Origin: Pisolithus tinctorius | Lineage: Eukaryota; Basidiomycota; Agaricomycetes; Boletales; Pisolithaceae | Reading direction: 5' to 3' | NCBI GenBank assembly: GCA_024663395.1 | Contig: JANFAH010000002.1 | Span: 4,464,001 to 4,528,000 of the forward strand | DNA: 64,000 bases | In this document: in pieces, positions 1 through 10,332 of the stretch | How the letters are laid out: every line of letters begins with the position of its first letter | Position numbering within the stretch: position 1 is the first letter of the stretch | Program-made: the position numbers and the translations under genes | Notes under the pieces: generated by a model | Databases searched by the model: none | The model's input: only the letters and a program-made list of their open reading frames with translations | What the model was told of the DNA's origin: nothing

Positions 1-293
1 TCGTCTGCTCTCGGGGTAGAAATAGCATAACACCGCAGGGACAATGAGGCTGCTAGGGCAGGCTGAAAAAAGGACGGTGATCTCTACAGGAGTTGAAAAG
101 TATAAATGCGGGAACTTACGACTCCATATACAACTGCATGCTCTCCGAACAGGATAACCTTGCCAGGGGCAGATACTACCCACTGCTTTTCATGCGGCGG
201 AATCTCGTCCTTCGCTGCTTCCTTTTCTGCCAGTTTCTGGACAGCCTCTCCGATCGACGTCTGTACACGCACAAGGCCGGCAGCTGTTCTTCG
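1..293 (-). CDS. ERG12: Mevalonate kinase N-terminal domain, in frame after the lyase, cut by the window edge
   Basis: Mevalonate kinase phosphorylates mevalonate in the isoprenoid/ergosterol pathway. After the lyase C terminus, and with no stop or ATG, the same frame runs through a charged linker (VQKLAEKEAAKDEIPPHEKQ) into VVSAPGKVILFGEHAVVYGV, the first GHMP-kinase beta strand and loop. A GTAAGT donor at 119 and a TTTCAG acceptor at 63-64 join this to PALAASLSLRCYAI, the expected continuation. The ATP-binding GLGSSA motif and the rest lie beyond base 1. Either this is one bifunctional polypeptide, or the kinase has its own start by alternative splicing or an alternative promoter; no ATG in this frame lies between the lyase's last exon and the kinase. 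The kinase identity is secure; whether the two are translated together is inference. Confidence 0.8.
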
Positions 294-1682
294 GATAGCT
301 CCTGCGTCGATCAGGGCGCGTTCTAGGTCGTCCAGGAGATCTGCAGGGTCCTCAATGCCAACGCAAAGGCGGATTAAATCTTCTGGAAGCCCCCGCGCAG
401 CACGAGTGGCAGGTGGTATAGAGGCGTGCCTAGGATTCGAAGCCGAGTTAAGGGAAAGGAATCACGAAGCCAACCCAGACTCACGACATAGCACAAGGCA
501 TGCTAATGAGGGAATTCACACACCCGAAACTGACGCTGACGGACCACAATCTGGTCGCAGCGACGATGCGCTCGCTGATATCTTTACTTCCAGTCGCGAA
601 GCTGAGGACAGCGCCGTAACCACTGGAAATGCGTTCATGCATTTCTCTATTGGGATGGTCAGGTAAACCGGGATAAAATGTAGGGAAGCCGAGTGAATGG
701 AGGTAGCGAGCGACGAGCATGGAAGTTGAAGATTGTTGGTTTAAACGAATAGCTAGCGTTTTGGATCCACGCAAGAGAAGGAAGGAGTCAAAAGGTGTGA
801 GTCCATTGCCGGTAGCGTTAATGATAAACGCTATTTGCTAAGGGGATGTACGTCTAGCAAATTAACCGTGCTCGGGGATAAAACTTACTTTTGCAACATC
901 ATCCCTGTTACAGGTAATGATACCGGCCATGAGATCGTGGTGACCGCTGAGATACTTGGTTGCGCTGTCGTACACAATGTCTGCGCCATGTTCGAGTGGC
1001 CTTTGTAGAAATGGGCTCATCATCGTATTATCTACCACCACAAGTGCGGCCGGAACCCGTTCCTTTACCTCCTTCGCGATGGTTGCAATATCAACAATTT
1101 TGAGCAGGGGGTTAGTAGGTGATTCGAGGAGAACCATTGCAATATTGTTCTCCGTTTTCAGTAGTGGAATAAGGGTATCAGGCTTAGTGGTGTCGGCGTG
1201 ATGCACGGTGATTCCAGCGTGGGTACGGAGGTAAGCAAGGAGACGATTGGTACCGCCGTACAAGTCGTCGCCAGCAACGATTGCATCTCCGGGTTTTAAC
1301 AGCCGCAGGATGGTGTCCAATGCTGCCATCCCGGATGACACCGCGAAGCCATGAGCAGCAGAAGAAATCTTAGCAATGTGGTGCTCTGTGCGAATTGAAC
1401 ACTTTGGTAGAGACAATGTCATTTGCACGTACCTAAATGACTCCTAGTGGGGTTCCCACTTCTAGAATAGTCATATTCCCCACCAATACCCTTGAACGTT
1501 GCTGTCTGGTATATTGGCACTGACGATGACCCGTATTGATCTTTTAGACCTGGGTTCTCCACCGTTGCGCAGAGCGTAGAAAATCGGTATGGCCGGCGGG
1601 GTCGATAAGGCGAGTCCGGTTCTGGAGTAGGTAGGTCCCCTACGCTCGTAGTGGCAATTTCGAACGGCAGTTTGTCCGTCAT
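294..1682 (-). CDS. STR3: Cystathionine beta-lyase (PLP enzyme), N-terminal part of an apparent fusion
   Basis: Cleaves cystathionine to homocysteine, pyruvate and ammonia in methionine synthesis, or a closely related Cys/Met-metabolism PLP reaction. Four exons can be traced: 1682-1433, 1385-889, 837-485 and 429 onward, with GT-AG introns of 47-55 nt that keep frame. Family landmarks in order are YSRSGNPTR, the substrate loop SSGMAALD, LLESPTNPLLK, the PLP-binding lysine in DSATKYLSGHH, and the C-terminal block with SHASIPP and RLCVGIEDPADLLDDL. The start is the ATG at 1682; the frame upstream of it has only a GTG beside an intron-like sequence. The gene is divergent from the HIT zinc-finger gene (120 bp apart). 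The odd point is the end: no stop codon follows the usual lyase C terminus, and the frame continues into mevalonate kinase. Family membership is sure; beta-lyase rather than gamma-synthase is inference. Confidence 0.9.
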
Positions 1683-1802
1683 CGTTGAAGATGAGTCGAT
1701 GATGAGCTGGACTAAGGTTAATCGCTTACCGATCGCCACGTGACTCGAATGGCGTGCTCTTCCACTGGAAACGTGATGGCTGTGGCTACGTTACTTGAAG
1801 CG
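1683..1802. promoter_or_regulatory. Short divergent promoter between the lyase and HIT genes
   Basis: Only 120 bp separate the ATG of the minus-strand lyase (1682) from the ATG of the plus-strand HIT gene (1803), so both 5' UTRs and core promoters must fit here or overlap the coding regions. A GTAAGC...TTAG intron-like stretch (about 1728-1700, minus) may be a 5' UTR intron of the lyase. No TATA box was seen. Confidence 0.5.
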
Positions 1803-2479
1803 ATGCCGCCACACAAGAAGGCAAGGGAACAAGGTAAATCGGAGCAATAACTGTATACACTGAAACTCGGCTCAAAGAAACCCAGCGACCAGACAAGTCA
1901 ATGTCGCAAAGCAGGTACTCGATCCGGAAGTCCTCACGAAACGCACGAAGAGACACCTTGAGGAACTCGAGGTTGGTTCCGCACCCTCCAGTCACATCGC
2001 GCGCGCATTGACTGGCAACTATCAAGCGTACAAATTACAGTGCTTCAGTCACCCTCAACGATCCTGATTCCGAACCAGAGTCTTCTACAAACCCGAAGTC
2101 GAAATTCCGTGCCCGTCAGATGGTCATATCAGACAAACGCACGTTTGGCAACTCCAAACCTAAGAAGAAGTCCAGTATGAATGTCAGGACTGCCGTATTG
2201 TACAGGAAAGGACTGGCCGCGCTGGTCGATGAAAGTGTGAGTGCCGCCCATGCTTCCTGGACCTACATTGACACATTGCAGGGGATTTCCACCCTTCCCT
2301 CTACAGTACCATCATACCTTACAGCTACCGCTCCACCTTCGCCCTATCCAGCGCGCCTTCTGTGCTCCGTATGCGGCTATAAAGGTGCATACAAATGCAA
2401 AAAATGTGCTATGCCGTATTGTGACATGAACTGTGGTCAAGTACACGACGAAACGCGCTGCGAACGAAGGGTTATATAG
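1803..2479 (+). CDS. VPS71: HIT zinc-finger protein, SWR1 chromatin-remodelling subunit (Vps71/Swc6, ZNHIT1 type)
   Basis: Members of this family sit in the SWR1/SRCAP complex, which exchanges histone H2A.Z. Exon 1 is 1803-1833 (MPPHKKAREQ). An intron 1834-1885 leads to exon 2 from 1886, encoding TRQVNVAKQVLDPEVL and KRTKRHLEELE, the conserved helical block. A second intron ends at about 2048; exon 3 carries a basic segment, NVRTAVLYRKGLAALVDES, the PSYLTA motif and the HIT finger CSVCGYKGAYKCKKCAMPYC followed by DMNCGQVHDETRC, giving seven Cys and one His in the right spacing. It ends at 2479, as usual for this small family. The donor of intron 2 (around 1972-1976) is not a strong consensus, so the join there is uncertain. 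The first exon has a mutated copy at 3311-3360. Confidence 0.82.
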
Positions 2480-3310
2480 AGCACCGACCATGGTGCGCTC
2501 TCTGCATTTAGCATGGCAATAACAGGTGACATACTTGCATCTGGACTCTGGCTGCTACCGTTTATTAGTAGTTCGTCCCAGGTTGATCGGGTGTTATTAC
2601 TGAGCTTTCCTCATTGCACCTTCCAGTCGGTAGTGCCGAAATGCCCAAGGCATCGGGTGATCTCTGGAATTCAGTTGGTATGTCTGTCCACCACACATAC
2701 AATGTCCCAAAAAAGTAATGCATGCTCACAATGTTTCACACACTTGATCCATAGCTCCTGTAACATGGCATTATATACCTGTACAATTACTCCAATGTGT
2801 TGCCTGGCATCTTGTCAGTCAACTGAGACTGATTTTTGTATCATGTTTTTGTTGTGATATTCTGTACTGCAAGGATCAAAAAGTGCTGTGCATTTCTTTT
2901 TTGGTTTGAGGGAAGGTATTATGAAAATTTGCTTCACTTCTGCATTTTCAACTCCACTGCCTTTCCATGACAAAGTATACTAGTCCCACCAAGAAGGTGC
3001 AGTTCTGTTGAGACAAGGCCATTGGCTGTCTAACACTGCTGTTGCCGAAAAGCTTGGGATTCACTGGACCATGGTCAAGCAAGACCTTCCTAATACTCCA
3101 GCATCAGAAAAGGATTTATTGTATCTCGGGACTATACCACCATGTAGACTTCAGTTCAAGCTGCATAGAAGCCAGACACTAGCATCCTAACTACATATAG
3201 TACACTCGATCATAATGCATAACTGTTTCTTTCTGCCATTGGATTTTTCACAGTACCAGATGCTGGTCCGATGTTATGCATTATGAGCAAGTGTATTGTA
3301 AGAGGGAAAG
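2480..3310. other. AT-rich intergenic stretch without a convincing gene
   Basis: Two short open frames lie here (2513-2857 and 3008-3190, plus). They have no recognisable domain, are Cys/Thr-rich or low in complexity, and have no splice-linked continuation. The A/T bias and TG/CA-rich texture resemble old decayed repeat rather than gene. Nothing else recognised. Confidence 0.4.
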
Positions 3311-3360
3311 TACTACTTGAAGCAATGCCGCCGCACAAGAAGGTAAGGGAACGGGGTAAG
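3311..3360 (+). repeat. Partial duplicate of the HIT gene's first exon and splice donor
   Basis: About 50 bp match 1791-1840: the leader TACTTGAAGC, then an ATG followed by codons for MPPHKK, and GGTAA at the same relative position as the intron-1 donor. About five substitutions separate the copies, most of them A/G or C/T. No second exon follows, so it is a dead fragment or a by-product of a larger rearrangement. It lies directly beside the dispersed repeat at 3385-3660. Confidence 0.7.
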
Positions 3361-3384
3361 TAATAATCGAGAGCAACCTAACTA

Positions 3385-3660
3385 TAGCACACTCGGTTTT
3401 ATGTGAGTCGCTCTCCGAGTTGGATTGCTCCCCTTACGTCTAATTTCGCCTTCGATTCCAAGTATGCAAGTACGTATGATCATTAACAGCAAAATCATAA
3501 ATAAAAGTCGACACGCGTAAGATACCTCTATGTAATAGCAGTTCTTCATAGTACAGGCATACGACACAGGGATGAGATACTGACAACAAAAGTAACCAGA
3601 TCGAAACGTGAGTGAAGGGTATGTGAAAGATGTGCATACATGCCACGCCTGTTGTGTTGT
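3385..3660 (-). repeat. Copy A of a roughly 270-bp dispersed repeat
   Basis: Read on the minus strand, this matches 29185-29470 over most of its length and 36500-36660 over its first half. Shared blocks include GTTGTCAGTATCTCATCCC, CTGTACTATGAAGA, TAGAGGTATCTTACGCG, TGCTGTTAATGATCAT and GGAGCAATCCAACT. No frame is conserved between copies, so it is probably non-coding (a MITE or LTR remnant). It starts about 230 bp beyond the histidine kinase stop codon and could lie in its 3' region. Confidence 0.75.
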
Positions 3661-3887
3661 CACGGCGCATGTCCGGGGAGAGAGAGGGGGAGGGAAGAAC
3701 CGAAGTGCTGGTGAGCAATCACGCTGTGGTGATGCTTCGTCCATGGTGGAGAGAAAGCCCGCTTGCCACCAACCTATGCCTCGCAAAAAACAGGCAAGCT
3801 GGATCGAAAAGGAAGTCGAACGCACGGAAGAGCTGGGAGCGGGCCGCGGGACCCCGAAGCAGGCAATCGAGATTGCACTTGCATAGG

Positions 3888-6800
3888 TCACGAAAGGTGC
3901 AGATTATGGAACATGTCATCAAGAGTCTTGAAAGCCACCGGTTTGACAAGACTGGAAAAGCACGTCAATAGGGTGCTTGCTACAATCAGTAGAGAAAGGC
4001 AGCATACTAGCCGTCCATGCCTGCTTCAAAAGCTTTTCGTTTGTCTTCCAGGGAGGACATCCCAGTCAGAGCGAGGATGACGCACGAACGCTGTGCAGTT
4101 TGCGAGCGTTCAATCTGCCGGATCTCCACGGTGGCTCCAACCCCTGTTCAGGTTGAATCAATTATTAGTAGAAAGCAACGTAAAAAGCGCCTTACCGTCC
4201 AGAACTGGCATCGATAAATCCAGAAGTACAACGCTGAAATGAAAGTGAGAAACAGATCGTAATATGAGGTTCAAATACTCACTCAAACGGACCTTCAGAC
4301 TTGAAAACATCGACTCCTTGACGACCATCCGTTGCTTCTCGGTAGTCAAAACCCTGCAATCAATGCAACTGTCAGTTCAACCATTCTTTCCAACCGCATC
4401 CATTTACGCACCTTCTTCGTCAGCCACTTGATTCTAAACAATCTTAGGTCAGTAGAAACGTATCAGAAGATTATAAAAAAACATACAGCAAGTTGCGAAG
4501 AATGCTATTGTCCTCTACCACTAAGACTTTTTTCACCTGATGCGTTTCGCCTCCAGTCGTGGGACTCGCTGATTGTTTGGGTATGGCCTCGTTGATGCCA
4601 CATGTAACAGATGCGTTCATGTCATTCGCCACATTTGAATCGATGTCCAGACTTTGAAACGCTGAATCCCTTTCCGAATCGACAGCTGTCGAACTACTCA
4701 ACTCCGGGCTAGACATGGGTGGAGCGGGCGGCGAGCGGGGATTAGTGCTCCACACATCCATGCTTCCTCGCCGACGCCTATCGGACCCTGAGAAATCGTC
4801 CATAAGCATGGAGGAATGTAGCGAAACAGTATCCTCTTCTGCTGTGACCGCGCTACTGTAGCTGGCGATTCGTTGATGACGTCGGTGCCTGGCTCTAAGC
4901 AACTGCTTAAGAGCAGCTCGCAACCGGAAAGGCCCACCAGGCTTGTGCACGATTCTGCAGAAGCCTCCATTGTTCTCATATGCATTGCATATGCCAATCA
5001 CACGGGGACTACCCCGACTCGAGGACAAGATGATAAAGGATCGAGATGTGTCCATCTTCTCCAAAGCGGTCACAACCGGAGAAGGGTCCTCGTTGACGAC
5101 AACAATATCACCGAGCTCTTCGCCCTCGTGGCGCAAGGGGAACCCCCACCAACTTCGCAAATATTTGCAAACAACGTCGTGCAACAGCTGAGTGCCGCGA
5201 CCGCGTCTCTTGAATCCAATAAGCGATAGGACTGGTGGTCTCTCGGGATCGTCGAACACAAAGGGCTCTTGTAGGTTGTTCGGTTCGTCCAAAGTCTCCG
5301 CCTCGAAGACAACTTTAATCTCCGTTCCCACACCCTCTTCACTGACGACCTCCACTTTGCCCGCTACACTTGGGGAGCGCACGATGCTGTGCACAATAGC
5401 GAGACCCAGTCCAGTCCCAGTCTGCAAGGGGTTCTCTTGAGAGAACGGGTGGAACAAGTGATTCTGCAGTGTTGTCAGGCCAAGAAAGACCATCTTTCGG
5501 TGTAAGCGCTCCTACCTTCAGGAAGTTCTGGCTAATTCCCTACGGTTCAAGAATAGGTAAAAGCATGCGACAAGATGTTTCAAGCCTGCCTCACCTTTCC
5601 CGTGTCACTCACGCAAAGCTCAATTTTCACCGTCCTGTTATTGGCATCTTCCGGAGGCGACGCTTGACGGAGGGAGACATGCACATAACCGCGCTACGAG
5701 ACCTCAGTCAAGCAAGGAACTTGTCAACAGCCATCGACGCACTGATGTGAATTTCAGGCTGTTCCCAAACAAGTTCATTAAAACTCGACGTATGCCACCC
5801 TTGTCGCATTTCAATGTCCACCCCTGCGAAAGCGAGGTCAAATTCGAGCGAGATGACTTAAATCTGTACTTGCCCCTCCCCGACGGTCAATGTCCACCAC
5901 TATCTCAACGTTCTGTGCCGATGAGGGAGCACTCATCACGCTGGAGGTTCGGTGATCTAGTGTCGGAGCGTAAACACTGCCGATTTCAGATCCTCGTAGT
6001 GCCGAAGCGCGTGCACAATAGCCAATCCATGATCCATCAATCGCCTCTTCCACGAGCTGTTCAAGATCAACTCTAAACACCAGGTGAAAGGTCAGAGGCG
6101 AAAGGGAACACAACTAGAATCAGCTACCTGCTACGTGTGATAACGTTGTCGACGCCTCCCGACTTTACATTGCCACTTAGCTTTGTGAAATCAAGCACGT
6201 GGTTTACTGTTTCCACAAGGGATGTACCACAGGCGTGGACAGTGTGAAGAAACGATGTTTGGCCATGGTTCAACGGGGTATCGGCAAGAAGTTCAGCAGC
6301 AGCCAATATCTGCATTGCGTTAGCATGAAAACCCTTCCCATATGTCCCACTTACCCCATGAAGTGGTGTCCGTAACTCATGAGAAATGCTGCAATTCCGG
6401 TGAGAAGTTAAAAATCAATATCGGAGGGGGCGAGCTCACTTTGAGATGAACAGGCTCTTCGCCTGGTCCGCAAGCATCATCCTCCGTTTTAATACTGCAG
6501 ATAAGATGATCACTCCTGCAAAATTGAATGAGATACCGTTTTAAATAACGTATAGATGCTAACCTATAGCACGTAGGTAAGATAGCTCATGGCCTTCCAG
6601 CTGGTTAAAGCTGTGAGCGACGGCCTTTCAGGCCAGGGTACTGACTTACGAAACGCCGTGAAGGATCAGATGCATTGTATGCGCATATAAGAGCAAATGG
6701 GCGTTTGTCAATATTAAAGACAGGGACAGCTCCGGGAAGGTTCAGACAAGATCTATTAAGATGAACCAGACACTCACTCAGAGCGTATTGTATATGAGTC

Positions 6801-9800
6801 GGAATGAAGGGACGGAAGCAAACAGGCAGTATTCCTTCAGAGATCTTGCCATCGGGGTATTGCTTGAAGAACGCATTAAGCTTGCTTTGTTCATCCGCAG
6901 TGAGTGTCCGCGAGGACGCTCGCATTTGCGAATTTCCATGGTGCATGACTACCGATACGGTTGCTTCAGAATTGAGCGTCTCCAACACCTCACAATGTGA
7001 AACGTCCATGACCAGGACCTCCTCCACGTCCAAAGTACGTTTGACCAACTTAGCTGCGCGATCATATACTTTGTCCATCGACGGAGACGTGAAGATGTCT
7101 GGTTTTCGAGATTCCCCCTGGTCAATCTCCAGACATTCGCGGCTAAAATGTTCCATCTACCCCCAAAAAAATACGCTTAGATACGCAATAAAATAAAGGC
7201 AGTTACTCACGGAGGTCTGTATTTTGTCTCTTATGCGAAGTTGGATCTTGTGCAATAGCAATCAGTAACCTCTCTTCCGGCAGAACATTTCGACCTACCT
7301 TGTCTCTCCAAAGCTCCATCTCACGCATTACAATCGCCTGCGAACGCATAAGAACAATGAACACTGTAAATAACATACCTACCGCAAACTCCTTAAGGGT
7401 ATGGCGTTGTCGGGGGGTGAAATCTGATCTAGGGGAGTCGTCCATAAGTGACAAACTACCCCGTGCAGCGGCTCGATCTGCATCAGCGTAAAGAGTATGA
7501 ACAAGCAAACTACCTGCCGATGTTATAACCGTCCTGCGTTCGCAGTGGAGCTCCTGCATAGAACCGCGCATATGGTGGCCCGACAACAAGGGGCTTACAG
7601 GATGTAAGCTGTATTTATTACATACGGCAAGCTTGACTCACATTCTTAGCGAATCGCCAATCCGTATGTGTATCCAGCACAATTGTGGGTTCGTCACACC
7701 TATTAATTGTCAGTAACTTACCACCTAAAGTGATAGTGATTTACCGTTGTAGCACAGCATGGGCACAGAATGACATAACGCGGGGGCATCGCTCCAACTG
7801 GGTACCACCTGACACAAAATGAAGTACTTAATTAGAAACCAAAACAGATGTAATTAACCCGTTGACACAGACATTGCGACTTGAACCATCTGCCGGGAAA
7901 CTGTCAATACCAGCACGATGATTATCAGATGCTACATACTGCTCGGTACCATCCAGAAGAGAAATCAGCACAATCTTGGTATTGAACACCAGCTTGACCA
8001 AGTGTGCAATCCGATCAAAGTTAATATCGGGGGCTGTATTCCATATGTTGAACCTAAGCCGACACTATGATTATCAGCAAAACGCAGATGGAACCGAACG
8101 ACGAACTTGTAAAGAGCCCTCCGGCGCTCGAGTTCGTCCGGAGGATTCGGAGGAGCCAAGTAACCCAACTCTGCGAACATCTGCTCTTCCTTGGCCGCCC
8201 GTCCAATGCGATAGCCAGATACTGTGTCAGACACGGAACGGCCTCCGGGAAGTAGTCTATCTCGAGCGATCGCTTCCGGCAGTGGAGAGGAAGTCTGTCG
8301 AGTGAGGCATACTCTACGAGGCAACGCAGGAACAGTCGTGACATTCAGATCACTGGGCTCAGAATCCCGGCGGAGAGTAACATAATCTTGCCATTGGCTC
8401 GGCACTTCTCCAGAAGGACCGCGGTGGTGAGTTTCTAAAGAATTAGTGCGTGCGCTAGCAACAGTAAAGTAATCTTCATCCGAGTGACCCTCGGGAGAAC
8501 GGCTGATAGGGGCAGTCGCGGGTTGCGGAAGGGACGACCACGGAGAATAGTCAGCTGAAGATGTACCTGGTGTAGCTTCGTCTGCCTCAGATCGGGAGGG
8601 TGAGTTCGAATTTGAACCGTGAATTGTGGACAGTCGTTCTACGTCCTCACCAACATCCTGGGTGCCTTCCCAGAAACTACCAAGGCGAGTCTTACGACCA
8701 CCGCCTGGTGTAGACTGACTCATCGGTGTACTACACGCTGGTGGATGGGATCCAGGAATGGCAGCATGCACCCCCCGCATTGGATCAGTGAGTTCATGCT
8801 CTGGCGATGGCAGAGCCAACGGCGAAATGTTTACTCTCGCAGCAGCGACTCGCATCGTCGCAGCGGCAGTGGTAGCGTCCGGACTGAAGTTCTGAGCGCC
8901 ATCGAGGGACAACTGCATCAATTGACCGCCCGTGGAGTGTCTTATGTCATTCAGTGATTTACGAAAGCGGCGCCCCACTAGCGACGCCGCAGGTGGAGCG
9001 AGTTTCGAAACAAATTTGTCAGGTGTTGATGCAGGGTTGGCTTGCGAAATTTCATGACTGATGCTGTGAGAATCCTCCACACGTGTGGAATCAGCCACTG
9101 GGGAGGATACGATTGTGTACCCAGAGATGAGTGAATCTGAGGGCGATTGGGCAACGACGGGTGCTGCTGCTTTAAGTACCGAAGGTGAGGAGGTGGAGCT
9201 GTCTGCAACGGACGCCTGGACATTACTACGCAGCGGTGCCTCGACCACAGCACGAGGAGGATTTGGCGTCTTGTGTGGATTCCATTGGCCAGAAGCATAG
9301 GCTGACATGAAGGACACCCAGTCGTAGTCGGAGTTGTAAGAATCAACAGATCTGAAATCAGAACCACGCGGTATTGCAGAAGTGCTGCTCTCGCAATTTG
9401 AGGTGGAATCTGGGTTTGTTTTTTTTTGCGTCACGTTAGGGCACGGGGGAAATCAACGAGCCAGAAAGCGGGTACACAAATAAGCTTGCATACCGTTCGA
9501 ATCATTTGAATGGCCACCGGATTCCGACGTTTCGGTATCGACGAAGCGTGTGCAGCCAGGAGGCTTAGACGAGGTCTGATGCGGTTGAAATGTGGCAAAA
9601 AGGTGTAAAATGGGGCACCTACATACCTGTTGCATACCCGAAGAAGACGTGGCCGAAGCCGACGGATCCGGGAGGACAAAAGATGGAGTTCCTTCGACAA
9701 TGGAGGCAGTGGCAGGCCTTGAAGGTATGCGAGCGCGTTCGCGGGATTGGGGTAGGCGCAGAACAGGCATCTGGAAGGTCGGATCCTGCAGAACGGGGAA

Positions 9801-9869
9801 AGGAGTCCGTAGAGCAGGGAAAGGAAGCTTAGAGCTCCCTGCGGTGTTCGACGTGGATGTGTCTTCCAT
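3888..9869 (-). CDS. Hybrid histidine kinase: Ser-rich N terminus, GAF, HisKA, HATPase, receiver
   Basis: A two-component sensor that would pass phosphate from its own His to its own receiver Asp and on to a phosphotransfer protein. The start is the ATG at 9869 ([11 protein letters not shown]); introns near 9610 and 9475 join the first exons to a long Ser/Pro-rich exon ending at about 7970. A GAF domain follows ([20 protein letters not shown] ... [11 protein letters not shown]), then a linker block at 7156-6605. HisKA has [12 protein letters not shown] (about 6365), with His in the H-box. HATPase boxes are N ([12 protein letters not shown], about 5765), G1 (SDTGKG) and G2 ([14 protein letters not shown]). 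The C-terminal receiver has KKVLVVEDN, phospho-acceptor [11 protein letters not shown] (about 4220), ILALTGM and LVKPVAF. The stop is at 3888. All catalytic motifs are present, so it is probably active. One 24-nt exon (5516-5539) encodes GISQNFLK. No membrane segment is seen, so a soluble sensor is likely; the ligand is unknown. Confidence 0.88.
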
Positions 9870-10332
9870 AGTGTTTCGTCTATACTTGCGGAGGTTAGGC
9901 CGTGCAAGTATCAACTCTGATCTATGCTAGCGCGACGATCAAAAGTACTCTCATCACCTGGGGTGGAGCCCGGTGTGTAAGCGTGACAAACGGCGCAAGT
10001 GCTGAATACAAAAGAGAGGGGACAAACCGAGTGCGGATGGCACTAGGAACGGGGAGGTTAGGAGGAGGATAAGTCGACACCGCGTAGATTTGTAGGTGAG
10101 ACTGAGTGGTTTGCTGTCACCTGTATTGCCCAGCCCCGGAGGCTGGACAGCGGTATTGGAGGGCCCATTAGGGGATGACTAAGCACCCCACCCACACGCC
10201 CGCCCGCCCTCGACGTCATTCCGCGCTCGTGAAGCGCCGGCCGGCTCATGGGGCCCTGGGGTTCCAAACCTTGGGCACAAGCGAGGATGCAACATGTCTC
10301 CAGTAACCCTTGTCCATGCAATGACATCTCAC
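9870..10332. other. Intergenic: kinase promoter and dolichol kinase 3' region
   Basis: Between the 5' end of the histidine kinase and the 3' end of dolichol kinase, both on the minus strand. It is GC-rich around 10180-10260 with runs of CCACCC and CCGCCC. No gene or convincing element was seen. Confidence 0.4.

Noticed and set aside
106..666. 186-codon open frame on the plus strand
   Set aside because: It is the antisense of the lyase and mevalonate kinase exons, which have clear family motifs and phased introns.
2513..2857. Possible small Cys/Thr-rich gene
   Set aside because: No domain, no splice context, and composition like the surrounding AT-rich decay; treated as chance.
8978..9367. 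Minus-strand 129-codon frame within the kinase N terminus
   Set aside because: Overlaps the longer Ser-rich exon that links by phased introns to the GAF domain.
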